Below, piece after piece: positions 26,754-35,615 of a DNA stretch of 64,000 nucleotides. How positions within the stretch are numbered: the stretch's first letter is position 1; each line of letters begins with the position of its first letter. The DNA comes from Betaproteobacteria bacterium MOLA814 (GTDB lineage: Bacteria; Pseudomonadota; Gammaproteobacteria; Burkholderiales; Burkholderiaceae_C). Below the pieces are notes generated by a model. It did not search any database and was not told where the DNA came from. It saw nothing but the letters and a program-made list of their open reading frames with translations. Where the stretch lies: NCBI GenBank assembly GCA_000496475.1, contig AYMW01000001.1:184623-248622 (forward strand), read 5' to 3'. Both the position numbers and the translations under genes were made by a program.

Positions 26754-26786
26754 AAAAAAGCCGCCAAAGTTGCCTAGGGCGGCCTT
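26754..26786 (-). terminator. intrinsic terminator of the rpsF-priB-rpsR-rplI operon
   Basis: On the leftward strand GCCGCC and GGCGGC form a stem around a 12-base loop, followed by TTTTTT. It lies about 35 bases past the rplI stop codon and isolates the ribosomal operon from dnaB. Confidence 0.88.
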
Positions 26787-26822
26787 GTCATGTGGCGCGA
26801 TGAGCGCTACAAACGAGTTGGC

Positions 26823-27275
26823 TTATGCAGCTTCACCGTTGACTTTGACAGAAACTTCCAAATGGACGTCTGTGTGCAAAGCTACTTCAACGCCGTACTC
26901 GCCAACCGACTTCAAAGGACCATTGGGCATACGAACCTGGGCTTTTGCAATCGCAAAACCCATTTTCGTCAGTGCGTCAGCAATGTCTTGGTTGGTGATA
27001 GAACCGAACAAACGGCCATCAACGCCAGCTTTTTGGCTGACAGTAACCACAACACCACCCATTTTTTCGCCAACAGATTGTGCCGCAGACAGCTTTTCAG
27101 CAGCAGCTTTCTCAAGCTCTGCGCGGCGAGCTTCGAACTCAGCAATAGCGGCTTGGGTAGCGCGACGTGCACGACCTGATGGAATCAGGAAGTTACGGGC
27201 GTAGCCATCTTTAACTTTAACCACATCACCCAATGAGCCTAGGTTCACGATTTTTTCTAAAAGAATAATTTGCAT
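26823..27275 (-). CDS. rplI: 50S ribosomal protein bL9
   Basis: bL9 binds 23S rRNA domain V near the L1 stalk. The 150-residue sequence has the N-terminal RNA-binding domain ([34 protein letters not shown]), the long connecting helix ([20 protein letters not shown]) and the C-terminal domain ([16 protein letters not shown]). It ends the leftward operon, 12 bases after rpsR, and is followed by a terminator. Confidence 0.98.
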   Translation of the reverse strand: MQIILLEKIVNLGSLGDVVKVKDGYARNFLIPSGRARRATQAAIAEFEARRAELEKAAAEKLSAAQSVGEKMGGVVVTVSQKAGVDGRLFGSITNQDIADALTKMGFAIAKAQVRMPNGPLKSVGEYGVEVALHTDVHLEVSVKVNGEAA

Positions 27276-27287
27276 GAATGTAACTCC

Positions 27288-27566
27288 TTAAACGCGGTGC
27301 TGGTCGGTGTATGGCATCAATGCCAAGAAACGCGCACGCTTGATGGCAGTGGTGACTTGACGTTGGTAAATGGCGCGTGTGCCGGTCAAACGTGCAGGAA
27401 TAATCCTGCCATTTTCAGCGATGAAGTCACGCAATGTGTCTGTATCTTTGTAATCAACCTGCTCTACACCGGCAACGGTGAAGCGGCAGAAACGCTTGCG
27501 CTTGAACAACAAAGACTGTGTGTTGCGCTTACGCTTGTTATCAAATTTTTTACGGGGTGCAGCCAT
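27288..27566 (-). CDS. rpsR: 30S ribosomal protein bS18
   Basis: bS18 pairs with bS6 on the platform of the small subunit. The 92-residue protein is basic and shows [38 protein letters not shown] and [20 protein letters not shown], the conserved rRNA-binding core. It lies between priB and rplI. The S6:S18 complex is known in other bacteria to repress its own operon through the rpsF leader. Confidence 0.98.
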   Translation of the reverse strand: MAAPRKKFDNKRKRNTQSLLFKRKRFCRFTVAGVEQVDYKDTDTLRDFIAENGRIIPARLTGTRAIYQRQVTTAIKRARFLALMPYTDQHRV

Positions 27567-27585
27567 GATGGGCCTTCCTTAAGAT

Positions 27586-27888
27586 TTAAGAGGTCAGAGA
27601 CTGGGGTAACAGCTCTTGTATATGAAAAACCACGCCTTTACCGTTGCGAGATGTAGCTATAAAACCTGTGAATCCGTATTCGGTATTCAAGTCTTGCCTA
27701 GCTAGCGTTTGCGCTATGGCCCCAAATGCCAGTGCTTTGATACGCAATTGAACTTGTCGCTCAATCCCAGCTTCTTTGGCCGTTGATTCGTGTTCTAGCC
27801 ACAAATCTAAAGCAGCCAAACCGGCTGGTGTATACCGCAGAGTATTTAAAGCTTGCAAACGTGCGCTGAGCACAAACTGGTTGGTCAA
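27586..27888 (-). CDS. priB: primosomal replication protein PriB
   Basis: PriB is a small dimeric OB-fold single-strand DNA-binding protein, part of the PriA-PriB-DnaT restart pathway. The 100 residues show NQFVLSARLQALNTLRYTPA, LDLWLEHESTAKEAGIER, VQLRIKALAFGAIAQ and the end GFTGFIATSRNGKGVVFHI, the normal SSB-like pattern. It is nested between rpsF and rpsR, as in most proteobacteria. Confidence 0.93.
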   Translation of the reverse strand: MTNQFVLSARLQALNTLRYTPAGLAALDLWLEHESTAKEAGIERQVQLRIKALAFGAIAQTLARQDLNTEYGFTGFIATSRNGKGVVFHIQELLPQSLTS

Positions 27889-27912
27889 CGCGTCACCTCA
27901 ACTGTGCGGCAA

Positions 27913-28278
27913 TTAAGCGGCGGTCTCCTGGTGTTGGGCTTTGCGAGCTTCTTCACGCTCAACAGACTTCATCATTGAAGAAGGCGTTGTTTCGGCTTTC
28001 TTCATTGACACTGTCATGTGGCGCAACACTGCATCGTTGAATTTGAAGGCGTGCTCCAATTCGTCCATTACCGGTTGATCAGCTTCGATGTTCAAACACA
28101 CGTAGTGGGCTTTGCTCAGCTTGTTGATCTGGTAGGCCAACTGGCGACGGCCCCAGTCCTCTTCGCGGTGGATCTTGCCACCGCCGGCCGTGATTTGGCC
28201 CTTGTAACGCTCCAGCATGGCTGGAACTTGTTCACTTTGGTCCGGGTGAACCAACATCACAATTTCGTAATGACGCAT
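27913..28278 (-). CDS. rpsF: 30S ribosomal protein bS6
   Basis: bS6 is the first gene of the operon. The 121-residue product has [19 protein letters not shown], the segment [19 protein letters not shown], and [17 protein letters not shown], followed by a polar C-terminal tail ([15 protein letters not shown]). AAGGAGT precedes the ATG. The leader before it contains a promoter and a terminator-like hairpin. Confidence 0.98.
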   Translation of the reverse strand: MRHYEIVMLVHPDQSEQVPAMLERYKGQITAGGGKIHREEDWGRRQLAYQINKLSKAHYVCLNIEADQPVMDELEHAFKFNDAVLRHMTVSMKKAETTPSSMMKSVEREEARKAQHQETAA

Positions 28279-28309
28279 CTGTACTCCTTACGGATATATC
28301 CTTGTGGAT

Positions 28310-28345
28310 GAAAAAACCACCCCTGAGCGTCGACACAGGGTGTGG
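28310..28345 (-). terminator. terminator-like hairpin in the rpsF leader (possible attenuator)
   Basis: On the leftward strand CCACACCCTG and CAGGGGTGG form a 9-bp stem, followed at once by TTTTTT. It ends 32 bases before the rpsF start. Because a TATAAT (28366-28361) lies just upstream and there is no room for a promoter after the hairpin, transcription of rpsF must read through it, unless it mainly ends transcripts from the symporter gene upstream. An attenuator role is an inference. Confidence 0.65.
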
Positions 28346-28360
28346 CAAGGTTAGCTTTAA

Positions 28361-28366
28361 ATTATA
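28361..28366 (-). promoter_or_regulatory. predicted -10 box of the rpsF operon
   Basis: A perfect TATAAT on the leftward strand, 83 bases before rpsF. A weak -35 candidate (TTAACG, 16-base spacing) lies upstream. The expected start near 28353 falls right before the leader hairpin. Confidence 0.5.
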
Positions 28367-28508
28367 GCCTTGTTTGCTGCTCCGTTAAAACAACGACTGC
28401 CCAAGCCTGCCATGACGGTGCCATTCTCACCCGTACGTCTCTTAAGTAATTTTTGGATGGGTGCCATTTGTTACTTTTGAAACCGTTTGAAAACGGGGGG
28501 CACATGGT

Positions 28509-30605
28509 TTAAAGGTCCGGTCCTGCGTAGCGAAGCCGCTGCACCATCCGCTGCACAGCCAACGGCGGTGCTGGGGTCAACAGGCTTGCGATGACCAGTA
28601 CAGCGAAGCCAACGGGTACGCCAAATACGCCTGCCGAAATAGACTGTATGCCCCACCACAACTGTGCCTCGCCTTGCATACCGAAGGCTTGGCGCAGCCA
28701 CGGGTGGGTGGTAGCCATATAAAAAATAGTCATACCCAAACCGCTGAGCATGCCCAAAATAGCACCTGTGCTGTTGGCCCGCTTCCAAAATATACCCAGC
28801 GTTAAAACCGGGAAAAATGCCGATGCAGCCAAAGAAAATGCCGCTGAGACCAAGAACAAAATGTCAGCAGGTTTTTGTGCTGCGACGTAGGCGGCAGCCA
28901 AAGCTACTACCAACAACAACATTTTGGAAATGGTCACTCGACGCGCTGTAGAAGCTGTAGGATCAATGAGCTTGTAATACAAGTCGTGGCTCAATGCGTT
29001 GGCCACTGTCAACAACAGGCCATCTGCCGTCGATAAGGCTGCGGCCAAACCCCCTGCGGCAATGAGGCCCGACACCACATAGGGCAAACCCGCAATCTCT
29101 GGGGTGGCCAACACAATGATGTCGCTTCCCATACTGAGCTCGTTCAGTTGCACCAAACCGTCTTTGTTGATGTCTGTGAGCGATAACAAGGACGGGTCTA
29201 CCTTGCTCCAAGCTGATACCCAAGCCGGTAAGTTATCAAACGATGAGCCGACCAAACCGTTAAAAATTTCATACTTCACCATCACTGCCAATGCAGGTGC
29301 AGTCAAATACAGCAACAGAATAAAAAACAACGACCAAGTTACAGACTGCCTCGCCGCACGCACGCTGGGAGTTGTGTAGTAACGCACGAGAACGTGTGGC
29401 AAAGCAGCGGTACCAAACACCAAACAAAAAACCAATGCTATGAAGTTGCGCCGCGAGGTCTCAAAGCTGTCACGCTCTTGCTCGCTGCCATCGGGGTCGC
29501 CAGCGAAGGGTTGCGCATGAGGCGTCATACCGTTGAGTGGCTTCATCTTGGTGTTTGCCACTTCCAGCTGCGCGCGCCACTGACTCGTAGCACCGTCCAG
29601 GGTTCTTGGCATGGTTGCCAGCACACGCTCTGCTGCAGCCCGCTCATTCAACGGCGCTTGTGCAGCTTTAAGGCTGGCAACCAGGGTCTGCGCAGCTTTG
29701 CGGTCAGCTCGTAACGCACTGGCTGGGTTGTGCAACTTTGCTTCTAGGTCTTTGGCTCTCTGGGCAAAAATTGCTTGAACTTCTAGCTCCTTGGGATCGG
29801 ATATGAGCGTTTGTTCAAGCTGCCCAACTTGTGCCAGCTGATAGCCGTAAGACAACTGAGGCACAGGGCTGCTGGTTTGCTTGATCGACAGCCACATCAC
29901 AGGTATCAGAAATGCGACTATCAGCACAATGTACTGAGCGACTTGCGTCCAAGTGACTGCACGCATACCACCCAAAAAAGAGCACACCAAAATGCCGCCT
30001 AAGCCCAAAAAAACACCCAACTCAAAGGCCACGCCAGTCAGGCGCGATGTGATGAGGCCCACACCATAAATTTGTGCCACCACATACGTAAAAGACACCA
30101 AAATCACGGCCACCACGCCAATCAAGCGTGGAATATGACCGCCGTAGCGCTCGCCTAAAAAATCGGGAATGGTGAACTGGCCAAACTTGCGTAAATAGGG
30201 TGCCAACAGCAAGGCCACCAGCACATAGCCCCCAGTCCATCCCAATACGAAGGCCAACCCTGTATAGCCACTGATGTACAAGGTGCCAGCCATGCCAATA
30301 AAACTGGCTGCAGACATCCAGTCGGCACCTGTTGCCATGCCGTTGTACACCGCAGGCACACTGCGACCAGCCACATAGTATTCGGTAGCGTCTGTGGTGC
30401 GACAAACCAGACCAATAGCTGCATAGACGCCAATGGTGGCGATTAAAAATACAAAACCAATCCAGCTTCTGGGCATGCCCATCTGCTCGAGCACACCCAA
30501 CACCGCCACAAGGGACACAAACGCCAAGGTGTAGAGTAGGTATAGCTTGTTGAGCCGAGCCATCCATGCCCGGCTACCCAAGGCGTAAGGGAGGCCTTTA
30601 CCCAT
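28509..30605 (-). CDS. sodium:solute symporter, VC_2705/ActP-like, with EF-hand-like loop and large insertion
   Basis: A 698-residue member of the SSS family close to the VC_2705 subfamily that pairs with DUF4212 proteins. Family marks are EYYVAGRSVPAVYNGMATGA, DWMSAASFIGMAGTLYISGY, LLAPYLRKFGQFTIPDFLG and GLAAALSTADGLLLTVANAL. Likely substrates are acetate or other short monocarboxylates (inference). Two oddities: an Ala/Lys-rich helical insertion of about 130 residues (roughly 255-385), and a canonical EF-hand loop DINKDGLVQLNE at residues 478-489 in a loop between membrane spans. An alternative start at 30563 (MARLNKLYLLYT) would fit the family better than 30605; neither has a clear Shine-Dalgarno. 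The DUF4212 gene precedes it by 15 bases. Confidence 0.9.
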   Translation of the reverse strand: MGKGLPYALGSRAWMARLNKLYLLYTLAFVSLVAVLGVLEQMGMPRSWIGFVFLIATIGVYAAIGLVCRTTDATEYYVAGRSVPAVYNGMATGADWMSAASFIGMAGTLYISGYTGLAFVLGWTGGYVLVALLLAPYLRKFGQFTIPDFLGERYGGHIPRLIGVVAVILVSFTYVVAQIYGVGLITSRLTGVAFELGVFLGLGGILVCSFLGGMRAVTWTQVAQYIVLIVAFLIPVMWLSIKQTSSPVPQLSYGYQLAQVGQLEQTLISDPKELEVQAIFAQRAKDLEAKLHNPASALRADRKAAQTLVASLKAAQAPLNERAAAERVLATMPRTLDGATSQWRAQLEVANTKMKPLNGMTPHAQPFAGDPDGSEQERDSFETSRRNFIALVFCLVFGTAALPHVLVRYYTTPSVRAARQSVTWSLFFILLLYLTAPALAVMVKYEIFNGLVGSSFDNLPAWVSAWSKVDPSLLSLTDINKDGLVQLNELSMGSDIIVLATPEIAGLPYVVSGLIAAGGLAAALSTADGLLLTVANALSHDLYYKLIDPTASTARRVTISKMLLLVVALAAAYVAAQKPADILFLVSAAFSLAASAFFPVLTLGIFWKRANSTGAILGMLSGLGMTIFYMATTHPWLRQAFGMQGEAQLWWGIQSISAGVFGVPVGFAVLVIASLLTPAPPLAVQRMVQRLRYAGPDL

Positions 30606-30620
30606 GATTAATACGCATGG

Positions 30621-30995
30621 TCAACTCTCATGGCCGCTCACCGCTGCTGCGCTTGATGCGGGCACAGTCGAATGCTCTTCCTGTAAGCCGTACATCACGT
30701 CCAGCTTGTGTACAGACCACGCATACACGCCAATGATGAACAAGTACATCAGCAACACGCCTTGTGCAGCCATCCAATAACTGAATGGCCAACCCAGCAC
30801 CACCACATTCAGTTCACGCGAAAAGTAGGTGCAGCCAAAGGTGACCACAGTCCACAGCAACAGCAACCAGGCAGTTAGTCGCTTCAACCGCTGCCAGTGC
30901 TTTTTCCGCTTGAGCAGCTGCAGTGCTGCGGCCACGTCACTGAGCGCGGACTTCTGGGCAGCAAATGGCAGTGAGTGAGCGTTGGGGTCGTCCAT
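30621..30995 (-). CDS. DUF4212 small membrane subunit (symporter partner), long form
   Basis: DUF4212 proteins are small two-span membrane proteins encoded just before ActP/VC_2705-type symporters. This one has KKHWQRLKRLTAWLLLLWTV, TYFSRELNVVVLGWPFSYWM and AAQGVLLMYLFIIGVYAWSV, the two conserved spans. The start at 30995 (MDDPNAHSLPFAAQ) gives 124 residues, longer than the usual 80-90 because of polar ends on both sides. The same frame is open upstream to 31217, but that part shows no family similarity. It lies 15 bases before the symporter gene. Confidence 0.85.
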   Translation of the reverse strand: MDDPNAHSLPFAAQKSALSDVAAALQLLKRKKHWQRLKRLTAWLLLLWTVVTFGCTYFSRELNVVVLGWPFSYWMAAQGVLLMYLFIIGVYAWSVHKLDVMYGLQEEHSTVPASSAAAVSGHES

Positions 30996-31580
30996 GACAG
31001 GCGTATAAGTGAGAATTGCAATATGAATCACTGGCACCAGTGTAGCCATCAATGAAGCGAGCTTCGTACGCCACCATAGGGTTGCCACAAGTTCCAACAA
31101 TATGGCCTTGTAAGGTATCAACAACCAAACCACAGCTGTATCGACCCTTGTGACGCGAGCCGCAATGTGTGTAGTGCCTGGCGCCAGCGTGCAAGATACA
31201 ACACGCCGGCGCACCACATGGCTTCACGCAGCCCCCTCACGGCGGATGCGCAGGCCACCATTTTTGAAGGTTTGTTGGTTTGAACCCAACACAACATGCG
31301 CCACATGCCCGGTGTACATGACCAACAAGTGCTGGGCGTGATGAACGCTACCTCGCGCATGCAACAGCACAGTGCCTCACCAACCGCCCTAACCGTAGCC
31401 TGCGGTATCAGTTTCCAGCATGACCTAACAGGCCAAGCCACGGCCAAGACGCAACAACTGCAACAAGCTGGCAGCCAACCAGATCAGCACCAGCAGCGCG
31501 ACCATGGCGATTGCCGCTATGCGGCCAGTGTCAAAACCTTTACTGAACATGGTGGGCAATGTTGCATTGAGCCGCACCTC
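30996..31580. other. gap of about 585 bases between ppsA and the DUF4212 gene, no confident gene
   Basis: No frame is convincing across this gap. On the leftward strand a 41-codon frame at 31425-31550 would give a Leu-rich membrane span (AIAMVALLVLIWLAASLLQL) 30 bases after ppsA, without a ribosome-binding site. The same frame continues with several stops and reopens at 31217 into the DUF4212 gene, encoding hydrophobic text (AVVWLLIPYKAILLELVATL). That pattern could be a decayed membrane-protein gene, but I could not match it to a family. Confidence 0.4.
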
Positions 31581-33989
31581 TTACGCGCCAGCCAAGCGTT
31601 TCCAAGTCGCCACCACCGTGTCAGGGTTAAGCGATATGGAATTGATACCTTGGTCCCTCAGCCACAACGCAAAATCTGGGTGGTCGCTCGGGCCTTGGCC
31701 ACAAATACCAACGTACTTGCCCTGCTTTAAACACGCAGCAATTACTTGGCTGAGCAAGGCTTTAACGGCTGGATCACGCTCGTCAAAATCAGCAGCCAAC
31801 ACCTCCAAGCCAGAATCCCGATCTAGGCCTAGTGTGAGCTGCGTCAAGTCGTTTGAGCCAATGGAGAATCCATCAAAGTACGCCAAAAACTCTTCGGCCA
31901 AGATGGCGTTGCTAGGTACCTCACACATCATGATGATCTTGAGACCGTTGTCACCCCGGCTCAAGCCCTGTTCGGCCAACAACTCAGTCACAGCTTTGGC
32001 CTGGCCTAACGTGCGAACAAACGGCACCATGACCTGCACGTTGGTCAAACCCATATCGTTGCGCACACGCTTGATTGCATCGCACTCCATGGCAAAGGCC
32101 GCACGAAATTCTTGGCTGATATAGCGGGCCGCACCGCGAAAACCCAACATGGGATTTTCTTCGTCAGGCTCGTAACGAGAGCCACCAATGAGCTTGCGGT
32201 ACTCGTTGGACTTGAAGTCCGACAAGCGAACAATCACTGGCTTGGGCCAGTAAGCTGCCGCAATGGTGGCAATGCCTTCGGCTACTTTGTCTACATAAAA
32301 AGCTGTGGGTGAGCTGTGCCCACGCGTAACAGACTCAACCGCTTTTTTCAAATCTGCATCAATGTTGGGATAGTCCAAAATCGCTTTGGGGTGCACGCCA
32401 ATGTTGTTGTTGATGATGAACTCCAAGCGCGCCAGACCAACACCCGCATTGGGCAGTTGACAGAAGTCAAACGCCAACTGTGGATTGCCCACGTTCATCA
32501 TTATTTTGACGTCCAACTCTGGCATGTCGCCGCGTTGCACTTCGGTCACTTCGGTGTCTAACAACCCTTCGTAAATATTGCCAGTATCGCCCTCAGCGCA
32601 GCTGACAGTAACAAGTGAGCCGTCTTTCAGCTTGGCGGTGGCGTCGCCACAACCAACAACCGCAGGGATGCCCAACTCGCGGGCAATGATGGCTGCGTGG
32701 CAGGTGCGTCCACCCCGGTTGGTCACTATGGCGCTGGCGCGCTTCATCACTGGCTCCCAATTGGGGTCCGTCATATCCGTCACCAACACATCCCCTGCTT
32801 GAACTTTGTCCATGTCGGCAATGTCGTATACCAAGCGAACAGGACCTGTTCCAATTTTTTGACCAATCGCACGGCCCATCGCCAGCAATTGACTTTTACC
32901 TTTCAGTTTGTAGCGCAATTCAGCTTTGCCCTTGGCTTGGCTTTTCACGGTTTCAGGTCGAGCCTGCAAGATGTACAGCAAACCATCTTCGCCGTCTTTG
33001 CCCCATTCAATGTCCATAGGGCGACCGTAATGCTGCTCAATCAGCACCGCGTACCGGGCTAATTGCTCAACGTCGGCATCACTCAAACTGTATCGGTTGC
33101 GCTGCTCAACGGGCACGTCAATGGTGTGCACCAACTTCCCAGATGCCGCTTTATCCTCAGCGGAAGCAAACACCATTTGAATAAGCTTAGAGCCCAAATT
33201 GCGACGAATCAGCGCTTTGTTGCCAGCTTTAAGCATTGGCTTGTGCACATAGAACTCGTCTGGGTTGACCGCACCTTGCACAACGGTTTCACCTAGGCCG
33301 TAGCTAGACGTAATAAACACCACATCCTCAAAGCCAGATTCGGTGTCTATGGTGAACATCACGCCCGCAGCACCCGTGTCTGAGCGCACCATACGCTGAA
33401 CGCCAGCGCTTAAAGCCACGTCTGCATGGGCAAAGCCCTTGTGAACGCGGTAGCTGATGGCCCTGTCGTTGTACAGAGAGGCAAACACCACTTTCATTTT
33501 GTGCAACACATCTTCAATGCCCACAACATTTAGGAAAGTTTCTTGCTGGCCTGCAAACGAGGCATCTGGCAAGTCTTCAGCCGTGGCTGATGAGCGCACC
33601 GCGAAGCTTGCCTGTAAGTTATCACTGGCAAGTGTTTGAAAGGCTGCACGAATGCCCGCTTCTAGCTGCGGGGGAAATGGTTGGGCTTCGACCATCATGC
33701 GTATATCGGCGCCAGCCTTGGCCAACTCACGCACATCTTCCACATCAAGTGCGTCTAGACGGGCATTGATTTTGACGGTTAGGCCATCAAACGCGAGGAA
33801 TTCTCGAAAGGCATTGGCAGTGGTGGCAAAGCCTGTCGGGACTCGAACACCGTTGGGCAGCTGAGAAATCATCTCACCCAAACTGGCATTCTTGCCGCCT
33901 ACGACTTCAACGTCACTGTTGCGCAACAGCTCGAAAGGAACGACCAACGCGGCCGCGTCAAATCGATCTGAGTGATTAACGTCAGACAT
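31581..33989 (-). CDS. ppsA: phosphoenolpyruvate synthase
   Basis: PEP synthase converts pyruvate, ATP and water to PEP, AMP and phosphate, the entry step of gluconeogenesis from C3 acids. The 802-residue protein has the ATP-grasp N-terminal domain ([35 protein letters not shown]), the swivelling phosphohistidine domain with the catalytic His in [20 protein letters not shown], and the C-terminal PEP-binding barrel ending in [16 protein letters not shown]. The start at 33989 follows GGAG; a TTG two codons earlier is less likely. It is divergent from its regulator ppsR. Confidence 0.97.
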   Translation of the reverse strand: MSDVNHSDRFDAAALVVPFELLRNSDVEVVGGKNASLGEMISQLPNGVRVPTGFATTANAFREFLAFDGLTVKINARLDALDVEDVRELAKAGADIRMMVEAQPFPPQLEAGIRAAFQTLASDNLQASFAVRSSATAEDLPDASFAGQQETFLNVVGIEDVLHKMKVVFASLYNDRAISYRVHKGFAHADVALSAGVQRMVRSDTGAAGVMFTIDTESGFEDVVFITSSYGLGETVVQGAVNPDEFYVHKPMLKAGNKALIRRNLGSKLIQMVFASAEDKAASGKLVHTIDVPVEQRNRYSLSDADVEQLARYAVLIEQHYGRPMDIEWGKDGEDGLLYILQARPETVKSQAKGKAELRYKLKGKSQLLAMGRAIGQKIGTGPVRLVYDIADMDKVQAGDVLVTDMTDPNWEPVMKRASAIVTNRGGRTCHAAIIARELGIPAVVGCGDATAKLKDGSLVTVSCAEGDTGNIYEGLLDTEVTEVQRGDMPELDVKIMMNVGNPQLAFDFCQLPNAGVGLARLEFIINNNIGVHPKAILDYPNIDADLKKAVESVTRGHSSPTAFYVDKVAEGIATIAAAYWPKPVIVRLSDFKSNEYRKLIGGSRYEPDEENPMLGFRGAARYISQEFRAAFAMECDAIKRVRNDMGLTNVQVMVPFVRTLGQAKAVTELLAEQGLSRGDNGLKIIMMCEVPSNAILAEEFLAYFDGFSIGSNDLTQLTLGLDRDSGLEVLAADFDERDPAVKALLSQVIAACLKQGKYVGICGQGPSDHPDFALWLRDQGINSISLNPDTVVATWKRLAGA

Positions 33990-34181
33990 ACACAAGACTC
34001 CACAAAGTTATAAATGCGGTGCTGGCTGTGGGGTGCTCGCCAAGGTTTTATTGTTCTGATTGTTACCATGGGCACCGAGTTACAGCTTGGTTACATGTAT
34101 TGTAGAGTGTCAATCCCACGCGAAACTGTCAACAGCTGCCCTCTTGCGTATTTGTTCAACTCACCTATAAGCCTGTCATTC

Positions 34182-35003
34182 ATGCCCAATCGCAGCGTAT
34201 TTTTTGTCTCAGATGGCACAGGCATTACAGCCGAGACATTTGGCAAAGCCATTCTTGCCCAGTTTGAAATATCACCACGCCAAGTGCGCCTGCCCTTTAT
34301 GGACAGTGTTGACAAGGCTCACCAAGCCGTGCGGCAAATCAACCACGCCGCAGAGGTAGACGGGAAACGGCCTATTGTTTTTTCCACCTTGGTCAATATG
34401 GAGGTGCTGGCGGTCATCAAAGAAACGTGCCAAGGCATGGTGCTGGACATGTTTGGTACCTTTGTGGCGCCTTTAGAGGAAGAGCTGAGCCTCACCTCAA
34501 ACCACCGTGTAGGACGCTTCTCTGATGTCAGTAAATCTCAGGAGTACCACGACCGGATTGAAGCTATTAACTTTTCACTGGCGCATGACGATGGTCAAAG
34601 CAACCGCGATTTGTCCAGCTCAGACGTGATTTTGGTGGGGGTCAGCCGCAGCGGAAAAACCCCAACATCGCTGTACTTGGCCATGCAATACGGCCTAAAA
34701 GCATCCAACTACCCGCTTATCCCTGAAGACTTTGACCGCCATGAACTGCCTCCAGACTTGGCACCATTCAAATCCAAGCTATTTGGTCTGACCATACAGC
34801 CAGAGCGGTTAAGCGAAATTCGCAATGAGCGACGCCCTAACTCGCGCTACGCCAGCTTAGACAACTGCCGCAACGAGGTGCACGAGGCTGAGGCCATGAT
34901 GCGCCGCGAAGGCATACGGTGGCTATCAACCACCACCAAGTCCATTGAAGAGATTGCCACCACTATTTTGCAAGTGGTACAAGGTGATCACAAAGCCTAT
35001 TGA
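34182..35003 (+). CDS. ppsR: PEP synthase regulatory protein (bifunctional kinase/pyrophosphorylase)
   Basis: PpsR (DUF299) inactivates PEP synthase by ADP-dependent phosphorylation of a threonine next to its catalytic His and reactivates it with phosphate. The start at 34182 ([20 protein letters not shown]) is the family N-terminus; the frame is open to 34014 but the extra 56 residues are not homologous and cover the promoter region. The P-loop [19 protein letters not shown] and the C-terminal [20 protein letters not shown] are present. The length of 273 residues is normal. The ppsA/ppsR divergent pair is the usual betaproteobacterial arrangement. Confidence 0.96.
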   Translation: MPNRSVFFVSDGTGITAETFGKAILAQFEISPRQVRLPFMDSVDKAHQAVRQINHAAEVDGKRPIVFSTLVNMEVLAVIKETCQGMVLDMFGTFVAPLEEELSLTSNHRVGRFSDVSKSQEYHDRIEAINFSLAHDDGQSNRDLSSSDVILVGVSRSGKTPTSLYLAMQYGLKASNYPLIPEDFDRHELPPDLAPFKSKLFGLTIQPERLSEIRNERRPNSRYASLDNCRNEVHEAEAMMRREGIRWLSTTTKSIEEIATTILQVVQGDHKAY

Positions 35004-35040
35004 GGCCGACAGCGGCGGCACACAGGGCTAGATGCGCAGG

Positions 35041-35469
35041 CTACTGAGCGCCAGCATCCTCTTGCTTGGACTGCTGCAGCGCCAACTTGGCATCAGCCTT
35101 GGCTTGCTTAACGGCAGCTTTGTCCGCTTGTGTTTTATCCCAGTGTGCGTGGCGGCTTAAGGCAAAGTTAAAAAACAGCTTGCACCAAATGGTGATGCCG
35201 GCCATGGCCGTCCACTCGTCTTTGGCAAGGTTGGCACCTACCACGCCAATGATGGCACTCAGCACCACAGTGCCCGCAATAAGGTTGGCCGCCAAAGCAA
35301 ACGGGGCAAACTTAGCAGGGTTGGGTGGAGACTCGCCATTTTTAACTGCTACGCTTGAGAAGTCGCGCTTCACAGCAATCGCCCACACTTGTCGAAACCA
35401 GACAAAGGCCATTGGAAACAGCGCCAAAAACAAAATCCAAGTCAATACCAAATCTACGTAGAGATGCAT
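35041..35469 (-). CDS. small inner-membrane protein of unknown function
   Basis: I do not recognise a named family. The 142-residue product starts with a hydrophobic span (VDLVLTWILFLALFPMAFVW), has a second span pair (ALAANLIAGTVVLSAIIGVV) and a basic/Ala-rich helical tail (DKAAVKQAKADAKLALQQ). It lies between ppsR (convergent) and the terminator of the second symporter; the hairpin at 35513-35553 separates them, so it has its own promoter. Confidence 0.75.
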   Translation of the reverse strand: MHLYVDLVLTWILFLALFPMAFVWFRQVWAIAVKRDFSSVAVKNGESPPNPAKFAPFALAANLIAGTVVLSAIIGVVGANLAKDEWTAMAGITIWCKLFFNFALSRHAHWDKTQADKAAVKQAKADAKLALQQSKQEDAGAQ

Positions 35470-35512
35470 AACAGTCCAATTATTCGCTCAATCTATTAAC
35501 CACCAACTGTAA

Positions 35513-35553
35513 AAGAAAAAAGCCCTGCCGCATTGCCGCCGCAGGGCTTTTTA
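35513..35553 (-). terminator. intrinsic terminator after the second symporter
   Basis: On the leftward strand GCCCTGC and GCAGGGC form a stem around CG-rich loop bases, followed by TTTTTT. It lies about 65 bases after the symporter stop codon. The opposite strand also ends in TTTTT, so it can work in both directions. Confidence 0.9.
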
Positions 35554-35615
35554 CTTTGGGCTAGGCACACTGAATAGTCTCAGTGTGCCCAACCCTAGTT
35601 GCTTAAGGCCTCTAT

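Noticed and set aside
30996-31217. Long N-terminal extension of the DUF4212 gene
   Set aside because: It shows no DUF4212 similarity and no other DUF4212 protein has it; the ATG at 30995 is preferred.
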